Shown: positions 50,584 to 59,732, counted from the first letter of the stretch. The stretch: 64,000 nucleotides of DNA from Chromobacterium haemolyticum DSM 19808 (GCF_000711885.1 NZ_JONK01000001.1:1-64000); one strand, 5' to 3'. Made by a program: numbers and translations. Notes: generated by a model not told the origin, from the sequence alone.

Positions 50584-51522
50584 ATGACCCCGCAACAAAA
50601 AGCAACGCTGCAAAAACTCGGGCCTTTCATCGCCCTGCTGGCGATCTGCGCCGGCTTGTCGGTGATGAGCGCCGACTTTCTGACCATGGGCAATCTGCTC
50701 AATGTGATGCGCCAGGTCTCCATCAACGCGCTGATCGCCTTCGGCATGACCCTGGTCATCCTGCTGGGCGGCATCGACCTGTCGGTGGGCTCCATCCTGG
50801 CGTTGTCGTCGGTGCTGACCGCGATGCTGCTGCAGGCCGGCGTGGATCCGCTGCTGGCCACCCTGTTGGGCATCCTGTCCGGCGCGCTAATGGGCTGCTG
50901 CAACGGTCTGGTGATCAGCAAGGGCAAGGTGGCCCCCTTCATCGCCACGCTGGCGTCGATGACGATTCTGCGCGGCCTGTCGCTGGTGGCGTCCAACGGC
51001 AGCCCGATCACCGGCTTCGGCAGCGATATGTTCTCCATGTTGGGCGGCGGCTATGTGGCCGGCGTGGTGCCGGTGCCGGTGGTGTGGATGCTGCTGATGT
51101 TCGCCGGCTTCTGGTTCATGTTGAAGAAAACCGTTTTTGGCCGCCATGTTTACGCCACCGGCGGCAACGAGGAGTCCGCGCGCCTGTCCGGCGTTAAGGT
51201 GGATCGGGTCAAGATCTGGGTCTACACCTTGTCCGGCGCGCTGTCGGCGATGGCCGGCGCGGTGCTGACTTCGCGCTTGAATTCGGCGCAGCCCACCGCT
51301 GGCGCCGGCTATGAGCTGGATGCCATCGCCGCGGTGGTGCTGGGCGGCACCAGCCTGACCGGCGGTCGCGGCTGGATTGTAGGCACGCTGATCGGCGCTT
51401 TGCTGATCGGGGTATTGAACAACGGCCTGAATCTGCTGGGCGTGTCTTCGTTCTACCAGCAAGTGATCAAGGGCGTGGTGATTCTGCTGGCGGTGCTGTT
51501 GGACCGCAGCGGCAAGAAGTGA
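50584..51522 (+). CDS. rbsC: Ribose ABC transporter permease
   Basis: RbsC is the inner-membrane permease of the ribose importer. The 312-residue protein has eight to ten hydrophobic helices and the family motifs NVMRQVSINALIAFGMTLVILLGGIDLSVGS and AIAAVVLGGTSLTGGRG, read in parts. AGGGAAACGGTAAGCAAG precedes the ATG. Confidence 0.95.
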   Translation: MTPQQKATLQKLGPFIALLAICAGLSVMSADFLTMGNLLNVMRQVSINALIAFGMTLVILLGGIDLSVGSILALSSVLTAMLLQAGVDPLLATLLGILSGALMGCCNGLVISKGKVAPFIATLASMTILRGLSLVASNGSPITGFGSDMFSMLGGGYVAGVVPVPVVWMLLMFAGFWFMLKKTVFGRHVYATGGNEESARLSGVKVDRVKIWVYTLSGALSAMAGAVLTSRLNSAQPTAGAGYELDAIAAVVLGGTSLTGGRGWIVGTLIGALLIGVLNNGLNLLGVSSFYQQVIKGVVILLAVLLDRSGKK

Positions 51523-51584
51523 GAACGGGCCCGCCGCCGGCGGGCGCGTAGCGCAAGCGACCATTACACAAGGGGAGTTCCGAT

Positions 51585-52523
51585 ATGCAACGCTTAATCA
51601 AGCCTTTGGTTTTCAGTGTCATCGCGGCCAGTCTGATCGCCTGCACCAAGCAGGGTCCGGCCGACGGCGCGTCGGCTGGCGCCAGCACGCCGGCCGCGGC
51701 CTCCGGCCAACCGGTGGTGGGCCTGGCGGTGTCCACGCTGAACAATCCGTTCTTCGTCTCGCTGCGCAAGGGAGCGGAAGACGAGGCGGCCAAAGAGGGC
51801 GTGCGCCTGATCACCGTGGACGCGCAGGACGATTCCGCCAAGCAGCAAGCCAGCGTTGAGGACCTGATCCAGAAGAAGGTGAGCGTGATCCTGATCAACC
51901 CCACTGACTCCTCCGCCGTCGCCAATGTGGTGAAGGAAGCGGTGAGCAAGGGCATCAAGGTGGTATCGCTGGATCGCAGCGTCAACGGCGCGGAAGTCAG
52001 CGCTCATATCGCCTCCGACAATGTGGCCGGCGGCAAGATGGCGGCCGACTTCCTGCTGCAGAAGCTGGGCGGCAAGGGCCGGCTGGTAGAGCTGGAGGGC
52101 ATCCCCGGCTCCTCCGCGGCACGCGAGCGCGGCCAGGGTTTCCACGCGGTGGCGGACGGCAAGGCCGAGGTTAAGGTAGTGGCCAAGCAGCCGGCCGATT
52201 TCGACCGCGCCAAGGGCTTGTCGGTGATGGAAAACATTCTGCAGGGCAATAAGGACGTGCAAGGCGTGTTCGCTCATAACGACGAAATGGCGCTGGGCGC
52301 TTTGAAAGCAATTCAGGCCGCGGGCCTGAAGAACGTTGTGGTGGTGGGCTTTGACGCCACCGCCGACGCCGTGGCTTCGGTCAAGGCGGGGGGGCTGGCG
52401 GCCACTGTGCAGCAACAGCCGGAGTTGATTGGTCAGTACGGCGTGCAGACCGCCAAGAAGCTGATCGATGGTCAGCAGGTGGAGAAATTCATCCCGGTGC
52501 CTTTGAACCTGGTCAAGCAGTAA
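51585..52523 (+). CDS. rbsB: Ribose-binding protein, predicted lipoprotein
   Basis: RbsB is the ribose-binding protein of the importer. The 312-residue preprotein matches the family (VGLAVSTLNNPFFVSLRKGAEDEA, QDDSAKQQASVEDLI, DNVAGGKMAADFLL, AHNDEMALGALKA). Unlike E. coli RbsB, which is soluble, it has a lipobox SLIAC with the cysteine at residue 20 and then a Ser/Ala/Pro-rich linker to about residue 40, so it should be membrane-anchored. It is the last transporter gene, before a hairpin and the regulator gene. Confidence 0.93.
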   Translation: MQRLIKPLVFSVIAASLIACTKQGPADGASAGASTPAAASGQPVVGLAVSTLNNPFFVSLRKGAEDEAAKEGVRLITVDAQDDSAKQQASVEDLIQKKVSVILINPTDSSAVANVVKEAVSKGIKVVSLDRSVNGAEVSAHIASDNVAGGKMAADFLLQKLGGKGRLVELEGIPGSSAARERGQGFHAVADGKAEVKVVAKQPADFDRAKGLSVMENILQGNKDVQGVFAHNDEMALGALKAIQAAGLKNVVVVGFDATADAVASVKAGGLAATVQQQPELIGQYGVQTAKKLIDGQQVEKFIPVPLNLVKQ

Positions 52524-52584
52524 GCAAGGGAGGCCGCTATCGCTCTGGCGACGGCGGCCCGCTTGAGGTAAGGTTGCCAGCAAT

Positions 52585-52622
52585 CGGCGGCCCCGCCCCG
52601 CGCTTGCGCAGGCCGGGGCTGT
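52585..52622 (+). terminator. Hairpin with short T-tail after rbsB
   Basis: GCCCCGCC and GGCCGGGGC arms with an inner GCGCTTGCGC hairpin are followed by TGTTTTG. It may reduce read-through into the regulator gene. Confidence 0.5.
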
Positions 52623-52680
52623 TTTGCAATTGAGTTTCGGGCGGCGGGCATGGCGCCGCCGCATGAGGAATAGGCTGTCG

Positions 52681-53694
52681 ATGAGCGGCTACAAGCGTTT
52701 GACCATAGACGATATCGCCGAACTGGCCGGCGTGTCGCGCACTACTGCCAGCATGGTGCTCAACGGCCATGCCGAGCGTTATCGTATTTCCCGGGCGACA
52801 GTGGAGCGCGTGGAGAAGGTGGCGCGCGAGCAGCATTTCAACCCGTCGCAGTCGGCGCGCTCCTTGCGTTCGCGGCGCAGCAATTCGGTGGGGCTGGTGA
52901 TCCCGGATCTGACCAACTCCGCTCACGCGGCGCTGGCCCAGGCGATGGAAGAGCTGTGCCGCCAGCGCGACTATCAGATGCTGCTGGTGACCAGTGACGA
53001 AGACCCGCGGCGCGAGGCCGAGGTCATGGCCCATCTGGTGGCGCGGCAGGTGGACGCGATGATCGTGGTGCCGTGCACGCACGAGGCCAAGTCCTACCAG
53101 AAATGGGTGCGGCGGTTGCCGCTGGTGTTTGTCGACCGCAGGGTGGACGGCAGCGGCATTCCGTCGGTGGTGACCGATGGTTGCGCCAGCGTGGAGCGGC
53201 TGGTGGGCGACGCGTTGGAGCAGGGCGTGTCTGAAGTGGTGTTCTTCGGCGGCCAGGCAGAGTTGTCGCCCAGCCGCGATCGCTTGCAAGGCTACCGCCA
53301 GGCCTTGACGCTGCATGGCGTGGAGGAAAAGCCGGGCTGGGTGTGCCATCGAGACTACCTGCGCCGCTCCGGTTTCGAACTGATGCAGCAATGGCGGCAA
53401 CAGCATCACCGCTTGCCGCAGGCGCTGTTCACCGCCTCGGTCTCTTTGCTGGAGGGCGCGCTGGCCTTCCTCAATCAGCACTGCGGCCTGGCCAACGCGC
53501 CGCTGCGCCTGCTGACCTTCGACGATCACTCCTTGCTAGACTGCTTGCCGTTGCGCGTCGACGCCATCGTGCAGGACAGCCGCGAGATGGCGGCGCGCAG
53601 CCTGGAATTGGCTTTGGCCTTGCTGGAAGGTCAGGCCCTGGCCGAGCCGGAGTCCTTGGTGCCGGCCAGTCTGCACCGGCGTTGGCCGGCTTAG
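52681..53694 (+). CDS. LacI-family transcriptional regulator, Cra/FruR-like
   Basis: From the ATG at 52681 the 337-residue protein has a LacI-type helix-turn-helix (LTIDDIAELAGVSRTTASMVLNG, about 7-29) and a periplasmic-binding-like core. The DNA-binding domain and the motifs KVAREQHFNPSQSARSLRSRRSNSVGLVIPDLTN and PQALFTASVSLLEG are closer to FruR/Cra than to RbsR. Its place at the end of the rbs operon suggests it controls ribose uptake, with sugar or sugar phosphate as effector (inference). The TAG stop uses the TA of the left target triplet of the adjacent MITE-like element. Confidence 0.88.
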   Translation: MSGYKRLTIDDIAELAGVSRTTASMVLNGHAERYRISRATVERVEKVAREQHFNPSQSARSLRSRRSNSVGLVIPDLTNSAHAALAQAMEELCRQRDYQMLLVTSDEDPRREAEVMAHLVARQVDAMIVVPCTHEAKSYQKWVRRLPLVFVDRRVDGSGIPSVVTDGCASVERLVGDALEQGVSEVVFFGGQAELSPSRDRLQGYRQALTLHGVEEKPGWVCHRDYLRRSGFELMQQWRQQHHRLPQALFTASVSLLEGALAFLNQHCGLANAPLRLLTFDDHSLLDCLPLRVDAIVQDSREMAARSLELALALLEGQALAEPESLVPASLHRRWPA

Positions 53695-53741
53695 AACCTG
53701 TTTGCGATCTACTTTTAGCCCGAGAGAGCGTAAATACGTTC
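53694..53741 (+). mobile_element. MITE-like element, 48-bp form, after the Cra-like gene
   Basis: GAACCTGTTTGCGATCT at the left and AGAGCGTAAATACGTTC at the right form the inverted ends. TTA flanks both sides (53691-53693 and 53742-53744), a clean 3-bp target duplication. Only about 14 bp separate the arms, so the element is essentially one hairpin. Confidence 0.8.
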
Positions 53742-53851
53742 TTAAGGGGCTTGCGCTGGCAGGGAGGGCGTTTCCCACAAACCCTGGGGTTTGCTGCCGC
53801 TTCGTCAGCCGGCGTACAATAGCCGTTTTACGTTTTCGAGCCTGAGTCACC

Positions 53852-55237
53852 ATGATCCGTACCCGTTTCGCTCCCAGCCCCACCGGTTATCTGCACATCG
53901 GCGGCGTGCGCACCGCGCTGTTTTCCTGGGCCTACGCCCGCAAGAACAAGGGCGTGTTCGTGCTGCGCATCGAAGACACTGATCTGGAGCGTTCGACGCC
54001 GGAATCGGTGAAGGCGATTCTGGACGGCATGCACTGGGTGGGCCTGGACTACGACGAAGGCCCGTTCTACCAGACCCATCGTTTCGACCGTTACAAGGAT
54101 GTGATCCAGCAGCTGCTGGCCTCTGGCCACGCTTACCTGTGTTATTGCAGCAAGGACGAGCTGGAAGCGATGCGGGCAGAGCAGGAAGCGCGCGGGGAGA
54201 AGCCGCGCTACGATCGTCGCTGGCGTCCGGAAGCCGGCAAGACCTTGCCGGCGATCCCCGCGGACGTGGCTCCCGTGGTGCGTTTCAAGACCCCGCTGGA
54301 CGGCGTGGTGGCCTGGGACGACGCGGTCAAGGGCCGCATCGAGATCGCCAATCAGGAACTGGACGATCTGATTATCGCCCGCCCGGACGGCAGTCCGACC
54401 TATAACTTCTGCGTGGTGGTGGACGACTGGGATATGCAGATCACCCACGTGATACGCGGCGATGATCACGTTAACAACACCCCACGCCAGATCAATATCC
54501 TGAAGGCTTTGAACGCGCCGCTGCCGGTGTACGGCCATCTGCCCATGATCCTCAACGAGGACGGCCAGAAGATGTCCAAGCGCCGCGACGCGGTCAGCGT
54601 GGTGGACTACGCCGACAAGGGCATCTTGCCGGAAGCGCTGCTGAACTACCTGGCGCGCCTGGGCTGGGGCCACGGCGACGACGAGTTCTTCAGCATGGAG
54701 CAGTTCGTCGAGTGGTTCAGCCTGGAGGCGGTGAGCGCGTCCGCCAGCCGCTTTAATCATGAAAAATTCATGTGGCTGAACGCCCAGCACATCAAAACCG
54801 CCGACAACGGCCGCCTGGCCGAGCTGATCGCGCCGCGTTTGGCCGCCGCCGGCGTCGAGCTGTCCGGCGGGCCTGCCATCGAGGACGTGATCGCTCTGGT
54901 CAAGGAGCGGGTGCAGGATTTGAACGCGCTGGCGCTGGAAGTGGACTACTTCTATCGCAAGCGGGAAGCCGCGGCGGCCGACGTGGACAAGCATTTGTCC
55001 GGCGACAGCGTGGCGCGCATGGGGCGTTTCGCCGACAAGCTGGCGGGTTTGGACACCTGGTCCGCGGAAGCCATCCACGAACTGTTCAAGCCGTTCTGCG
55101 CGGAAGAGGGCATCAAGATGGGCCAGCTGGGCATGCCGCTGCGCGTGCTGGTATGCGGCACCACGCAGACCCCTTCGGTGGACGCGGTGCTGGCCTTGAT
55201 CGGCAAGGATGAGGTGTTGCGTCGCCTGTGCGGCTAA
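53852..55237 (+). CDS. gltX: Glutamyl-tRNA synthetase
   Basis: GltX charges tRNA-Glu (and in non-discriminating forms tRNA-Gln). The 461-residue class I synthetase has the HIGH-equivalent HIGG at 15-18 (PSPTGYLHIGGVRTALF) and KMSKR at 240-244, and a normal C-terminal anticodon-binding helical domain. It has a strong terminator and appears to be a single-gene unit. Confidence 0.97.
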   Translation: MIRTRFAPSPTGYLHIGGVRTALFSWAYARKNKGVFVLRIEDTDLERSTPESVKAILDGMHWVGLDYDEGPFYQTHRFDRYKDVIQQLLASGHAYLCYCSKDELEAMRAEQEARGEKPRYDRRWRPEAGKTLPAIPADVAPVVRFKTPLDGVVAWDDAVKGRIEIANQELDDLIIARPDGSPTYNFCVVVDDWDMQITHVIRGDDHVNNTPRQINILKALNAPLPVYGHLPMILNEDGQKMSKRRDAVSVVDYADKGILPEALLNYLARLGWGHGDDEFFSMEQFVEWFSLEAVSASASRFNHEKFMWLNAQHIKTADNGRLAELIAPRLAAAGVELSGGPAIEDVIALVKERVQDLNALALEVDYFYRKREAAAADVDKHLSGDSVARMGRFADKLAGLDTWSAEAIHELFKPFCAEEGIKMGQLGMPLRVLVCGTTQTPSVDAVLALIGKDEVLRRLCG

Positions 55238-55258
55238 ACCGGTCCATAGAGGCAAAGT

Positions 55259-55294
55259 AAACCGCCCTGCAAGTTTTGACTTGCGGGGCGGTTT
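55259..55294 (+). terminator. Terminator after gltX
   Basis: AAACCGCCCTGCAAG (55259-55273) pairs almost perfectly with CTTGCGGGGCGGTTT (55280-55294), followed by GTTTT. Confidence 0.9.
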
Positions 55295-55305
55295 GTTTTA
55301 CGGCT

Positions 55306-55451
55306 GGCTCTGTTTCCGGTCATTGCCCGCTGCGCGGGGGCGGCTGTGCTTGGCGAGTACGGTTGCGGGATGTTTGCGCCGGTCTTGCGCGTTCCGCCTT
55401 TGCTGCCTAAAAGCCTTCCCCTTCTTTGCTCGCGATGCTTTGAACAGGCTG
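55306..55451 (+). mobile_element. MITE-like palindromic element, long form, after gltX
   Basis: It starts about GGCTCTGTTTCCGGTC and ends GCTCGCGATGCTTTGAACAGGCTG. The interior (GGCGAGTACGG, GCGTTCCGCCTTTGCTG) follows the order of the copy at 6150-6291 with strong divergence. The right edge is exactly the TCA (55452-55454) that encodes the TGA stop of the convergent TenA-like gene. The left edge is uncertain. Confidence 0.5.
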
Positions 55452-56246
55452 TCAGGCCAGCGCCGGCTCAGCGCAGGCGCGCGGGCAAGTTTCCTGCGCG
55501 GGCTGGCTCATGTAATGATCCAGCAGCAGGCGCATGTAGCGGTGGCTCTGACAGATCGCGTGGCGCAGTTCCGCCACTTGCCGCGAGCTTGGGTCTTCGC
55601 CCACCAGCGTGACGATGATTTCCAGCGCCTCCCACGGGTGCTCGTCGTCGTAATGCGCGTGAAGCGCCAGCCACTTCATCGCTTTGGCGCGTTTTTCCTT
55701 GGGAAACTGCCGGGCGTAATCCTCTTTGGAGCAAACGGCGGCGCACCATTCACCGGTAGCGCCTTCGATCGCGTAATTGGTGGCGGCCATCGCCACCTCC
55801 AGCGATTCACGCTCGCAGACCTGATTGCACCAGTGGCTGAGACTCAGCGTTTCCAGAGCCTGGGGGTTATGCAGCAGGCTGTCGGCGTCCACGCCGGACG
55901 CGGCGGCCCATTGTACCCAGTGGTCTGCGTGGTTTTGCTCCACGCGGATATTGCGGATCAGGTAGCGGCGCGCCATATCGTGGCCGCGATGTTGGCCGTA
56001 GCGCACTTTCAGCAGGTTTTTGGCCATGTATTGCGGAAACTGTTCGATTACCGGCCAGCCGCCGCGCAGAAAGGCCTGGTGGACGGCGACGGGCAGCACG
56101 CCGTCGCGCATCTGCCGGAACAGCTCGTGCTCCACCACCTGGCGCTTGAAGGCGTCGCAGTGACGAACCATCTCCCGTGTCCATTCCGGATAGCTGTGGA
56201 GGTCCATCAGCGGGCCGCTCCTGACAAAACCGATCTCTTTACTCAT
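55452..56246 (-). CDS. TenA/PqqC-like heme-oxygenase-fold protein
   Basis: The 264-residue all-helical protein belongs to the heme-oxygenase-like superfamily that includes TenA, PqqC and the diiron oxygenases (HDO group). Candidate metal-binding residues are placed as in iron-containing members: E103 and H106/H109 (RVEQNHADHW), E161 (AIEGATGEW), and H196/H198, D200/D201 and H203 (LHAHYDDEHPWEA). It lacks the active-site cysteine of classic TenA thiaminases at the expected place as far as can be judged. Start at 56246 because MSKEIGFVRSGPLMDL is the usual beginning and GGGGACACG lies upstream. The function is unknown. Confidence 0.75.
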   Translation of the reverse strand: MSKEIGFVRSGPLMDLHSYPEWTREMVRHCDAFKRQVVEHELFRQMRDGVLPVAVHQAFLRGGWPVIEQFPQYMAKNLLKVRYGQHRGHDMARRYLIRNIRVEQNHADHWVQWAAASGVDADSLLHNPQALETLSLSHWCNQVCERESLEVAMAATNYAIEGATGEWCAAVCSKEDYARQFPKEKRAKAMKWLALHAHYDDEHPWEALEIIVTLVGEDPSSRQVAELRHAICQSHRYMRLLLDHYMSQPAQETCPRACAEPALA

Positions 56247-56294
56247 CGTGTCCCCTTTCCTTAGAAGCAAGGCCGGGCCAAGCCGGCCAGACGC

Positions 56295-56338
56295 GGCGGC
56301 CTGTCGGCCGCCCTGATCCGGCCTGACGATCAGGCCGG
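56295..56338 (-). other. Two tandem hairpins between the GGDEF-EAL and TenA-like genes
   Basis: GGCGGCC/GGCCGCC (56295-56312) and CCGGCCTGA/TCAGGCCGG (56318-56338) lie directly after the GGDEF-EAL stop on the minus strand. There is no T-run, so they may protect the mRNA end or uncouple the two genes. Confidence 0.45.
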
Positions 56339-56342
56339 TAGC

Positions 56343-58766
56343 CTATTGCTGTCGCATTCGGTGATCGCCGCGCGCATGACGGAAGCCGAAGGGCTCCGGC
56401 CGGCTCAGGTGGAAGCCCTGGGCGTAGTCCACGCCCAGTTTGCGCAACTCGGCCACGATCTCGGGCGTATCCACGAATTCGGCGATGGTGCGCTTGCCGG
56501 TGACGTGGCCGATGTGATTGATCATCTCCACCATGGCATGGTCTATCGGGTCCGTCGCCATCTCCCGGACGAAGCTGCCGTCGACTTTCAGGAAGTCCAC
56601 CGGCAAGTGCTTCAGGTAAGCGAAGGAAGACATGCCGGTGCCAAAATCGTCCAGCGAGAACAGGCAGCCGATTCGGCGCAGTTCGTGGATTAGCCGCTGT
56701 GCGGCTTCCAGGTTGGCGATGGCGTTGGTCTCTGTGATTTCGAAGCAGATCAGTTCCGGTGGGACGCCGCTGCGTTGGAACTGTTGCTGAACGAAGGCGA
56801 GGAAGCCGTCGTCGCACAGGGTGGAGCCGGATAGATTGATTGCGCAGTGTCTAATGTCCTGATTGCCGGCGCGGCGCAGGAGCGCCAGCTCCTGAAACAC
56901 TTTTTCCACCACGATGCGATCGATTTCGGTCATCAGGCCATAGCGCTCGGCGATTGGCACGAACAAGCCCGGGGGCACCTGGCTGCCGTCGTCGGCGTTG
57001 AGGCGCAGCAGCACCTCGACATAGCGTCCGCGCTCCGGATGGGCGGCCAGCGGGACGATGTCCTGAGCGTACAGGGTGAAGCTGTCGTCGCGCAGGGCCT
57101 GGCGCAGCCGCTGCACCCAGTCCATCTCGTGAAAGCGCGCCGACACTTCGGAATTGTGAGGAATGTGCAGTTGGATGCGATTGCGGCCTTTTTCCTTGGC
57201 CATATAGCAGGCGATGTCAGCCGAACGCATCACCTCGGCCAGCGAGGTGTCGGCGTCGGACACGCAGACCAAGCCGATGCTGGCGCTGATGGAAAATTGG
57301 TTGCCTTCCCACTGGAAGCTGCATTCCATGATGGCCTGGCGCAGATTGTTGGCCTTGGCGATGGCGGATTCCACCGAGCTGTTGCCGAGCAAGACGCCGA
57401 ACTCGTCGCCGCCCAGCCGCGCCAGCGTGTCCGAGGCGCGCAGTCGCCGCGCCACCGAGCGGCTGATCTGACACAGGAGTTCGTCGCCGGCGGCGTGGCC
57501 GTAGGTGTCGTTGATCAGTTTGAATTGATCCAGGTCGATGAACATCAGCGCCAGCGACGCCTCGGCTTGGTCCAGTTGTTTGATCGCCTTGATGGCGCGG
57601 GTTTCGAACTCCCTGCGGTTGACCAGGCCGGTCAGGGCGTCGTGGCTGGCCTGCCAGGACAATTCGTTGATGTATTGCTGCTCCGCGGTGTTGTCATGCA
57701 GCACCAGCACGATGCCGTATTGCTCGCCGTGGCGGTCGCGAATCGGCGCGGCCACCAGGCTGACCTGCAGCGGAATCGCGTTGTGGCGCAGCATGTTCAG
57801 CTTGGGATAGGTGCGGCTGGTTTCGTCCTGGCGGCAAAGCTCGGCGAAGCGCAGCGTGCTGTCGGTTTCTTGCCCTTGTTTGATCAGGCTGAGCAATTGG
57901 TCGAAGTGCAGGCCCAGGCTTTCCGTCTCTACGTGGCTCAGCATGTGCTTGGCGCTGTTGTTCAGATAGATCACCTCGCCCTGCATGTTCAGCGTGATCA
58001 CCGCGTCGCCTATCGATTGCAGCGTGATCTCGGCGCGTTGCTGCTCCGCTTGCAAGGCGGCTTTGTAATTGTCCGAGGCCTGAATCAGTCGGCGGATCTG
58101 CAAAATGGTCAGCAGCACCAGCAGCATCCCCGCCATCAGATTGGCGCTCCAGACCGCCTGGCTGACTTCGCGGGAGGCGTTGCCCAGCACGCGGGAAAAG
58201 CCCTGGGCCGGCGCTTTCACCGCTTCGTTGATTTCGACGATCTGAGAGGTAAGAGCGGCTTTGTCTGCCTGGCTCAAGGAGCCGTCGGCGTAGCCTTGGC
58301 GCAACTGCTCGCCGATGGTCTGAATTTCCTGCAGGTAGTAATCGCCTATTTTCCAATAGCGGATGGCTTCGGCCAGGTAGCTGATGCGGTGAAACCACAG
58401 ATAGGCGCGGATGATGTTTTCAATGTCGTCTGGATGGTTGCCGCCGTCCAGGAAGCCTTGGCGCGCGGTGTCCAGATCCGGCGGTTTGCGATCCAGCGCC
58501 AGCCGGGCCCGGTGGTCGCCCAGCTGGATGGAGATCGCCAGCCGGTAGCGTTGGAAATCGTGGTCGGACCCGGTCTGGGCGTAGCGGGTCAAATGGTAGA
58601 TGGAGTCCTTCTGCGCTTTCGACCATAAGCCTTCCCCCGCCACGTAGGCTCGGGCGGTGGAAACCACATAGAGGCTGAACGCGCTTAGCGCCACCTGCAT
58701 GACGACGATGAGCAAGAAGGGCAGCACGACAAAGAGCAGCTGTCGGTTGGCGGTATTCGACCTCAT
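56343..58766 (-). CDS. Membrane-bound GGDEF-EAL protein with PAS domain (c-di-GMP turnover)
   Basis: The 807-residue protein has a membrane helix at about 9-32, a periplasmic helical sensor region, a second helix at about 207-227, a PAS domain (about 240-360), GGDEF and EAL domains. The GGDEF motif is intact (452-456) and has the inhibitory-site RASD five residues upstream. The EAL motif reads EVL (E584), with the other catalytic residues present in INLSG, FEITET, LDDFGTG, FLKVDG, AEF and AQGF. Both synthesis and hydrolysis of cyclic di-GMP are possible; which dominates cannot be read from sequence. An ATG at the N-terminal anchor sets the start. Confidence 0.92.
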   Translation of the reverse strand: MRSNTANRQLLFVVLPFLLIVVMQVALSAFSLYVVSTARAYVAGEGLWSKAQKDSIYHLTRYAQTGSDHDFQRYRLAISIQLGDHRARLALDRKPPDLDTARQGFLDGGNHPDDIENIIRAYLWFHRISYLAEAIRYWKIGDYYLQEIQTIGEQLRQGYADGSLSQADKAALTSQIVEINEAVKAPAQGFSRVLGNASREVSQAVWSANLMAGMLLVLLTILQIRRLIQASDNYKAALQAEQQRAEITLQSIGDAVITLNMQGEVIYLNNSAKHMLSHVETESLGLHFDQLLSLIKQGQETDSTLRFAELCRQDETSRTYPKLNMLRHNAIPLQVSLVAAPIRDRHGEQYGIVLVLHDNTAEQQYINELSWQASHDALTGLVNRREFETRAIKAIKQLDQAEASLALMFIDLDQFKLINDTYGHAAGDELLCQISRSVARRLRASDTLARLGGDEFGVLLGNSSVESAIAKANNLRQAIMECSFQWEGNQFSISASIGLVCVSDADTSLAEVMRSADIACYMAKEKGRNRIQLHIPHNSEVSARFHEMDWVQRLRQALRDDSFTLYAQDIVPLAAHPERGRYVEVLLRLNADDGSQVPPGLFVPIAERYGLMTEIDRIVVEKVFQELALLRRAGNQDIRHCAINLSGSTLCDDGFLAFVQQQFQRSGVPPELICFEITETNAIANLEAAQRLIHELRRIGCLFSLDDFGTGMSSFAYLKHLPVDFLKVDGSFVREMATDPIDHAMVEMINHIGHVTGKRTIAEFVDTPEIVAELRKLGVDYAQGFHLSRPEPFGFRHARGDHRMRQQ

Positions 58767-59222
58767 GGCGGTTCCGGCTGATGAATATGGTAACTATGCG
58801 GCTAAATGGTCCCCATCAAGCGCCGACGCCGACGTCTCTGGCCCGAGCGGCGAGCCGACGCCGCAGTTGAATTCGGAGTCTGCCTGTCGCGGCGCACCCG
58901 CCAACGGGCGGTATTTCACCGGTCTAAGTGCTGGTGTATGGCGTTTTTATCATCCCATTCGAAATTATTCAATATTTTTTACAACTATATCGAATGTTTA
59001 TTTTAGATGAGAAGGTTTGATAATAAATGAATAGCCTAATTTCTCTGGGCTTGCCGTTGGCTTGATTGGATTGGTATCTGGGAACGGGAAGAGTCTGCGC
59101 CGGCGCGACATGGCGAGGCCGGCGGCAAGGGCGGCGTTCGCCCAAAATGGCGGGGCAAGCATGTGCCGCGCTTGCCGCGCGAGTTTTTCTCCAGGCGCGG
59201 CGGTTCGCAGATCAACCAGCGC
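58767..59222. other. Gene-free gap with AT-rich core upstream of the GGDEF-EAL gene
   Basis: The gap is 456 bp with no supported gene. About 58940-59045 is markedly AT-rich and contains the inverted repeat CATTCGA (58956-58962) / TCGAATG (58990-58996), a plausible promoter/operator zone for the GGDEF-EAL gene. The part from 59060 is GC-rich and holds the 3' side of the MarR-like gene. Confidence 0.45.
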
Positions 59223-59732
59223 TTACATAGAGGCCGCGTCGCGCGAGGCCTGGTCGTACAAGCTGGCCAGCATGCGCAGCAATTGCGCGTTGTCGCCGAT
59301 ATCGGCCTGTTGGCCGCCATTGTCGATCAGCGCGTTGATCAGGCATTGCTCGCGCACGTCGCGGTAGCGCTGACACAGTTCAATGCCGGCCTGGGTCGTG
59401 GCGAACAAGGCTTCCTTCCCCACTTTTTCGCTGCCGACATAGCCCATTTTCACCAGCTTCTTCAGCGCGTAGGACACCACATGAGTGTCCTCGATGTTCA
59501 GCACGAAGCAGATGTCCGCCAATTTCTTGCTGCGGCCGCGGTGGTTGACGTGATGCAGCAGGGACACTTCCATCGCGGTCATATCGCTCTCTCCAGCGGC
59601 CGCCATGCAGCGGGTCATCCAGCGATTGAAAGCGTTGTTGGCCACGATCAAGCCGAATTCGAACTCGGATAGCTCGGCGCAACGCTCGGAGACCAGATGC
59701 GATGAGGAGACGATGTTGCGTTGAGCGTTCAT
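59223..59732 (-). CDS. MarR-like winged-helix regulator
   Basis: The 169-residue protein has a winged-helix core (about 50-115: MTAMEVSLLHHVNHRGRSKKLADICFVLNIEDTHVVSYALKKLVKMGYV) flanked by helices for dimerisation, as in MarR-type repressors. It is divergent to pxpB with a 144-bp gap, so it most likely controls the 5-oxoprolinase operon. The effector, perhaps 5-oxoproline, is not known. Confidence 0.83.
   Translation of the reverse strand: MNAQRNIVSSSHLVSERCAELSEFEFGLIVANNAFNRWMTRCMAAAGESDMTAMEVSLLHHVNHRGRSKKLADICFVLNIEDTHVVSYALKKLVKMGYVGSEKVGKEALFATTQAGIELCQRYRDVREQCLINALIDNGGQQADIGDNAQLLRMLASLYDQASRDAASM

Noticed and set aside
56847-58628. 593-codon plus-strand frame
   Set aside because: Antisense of the GGDEF-EAL gene; composition is that of a shadow frame.
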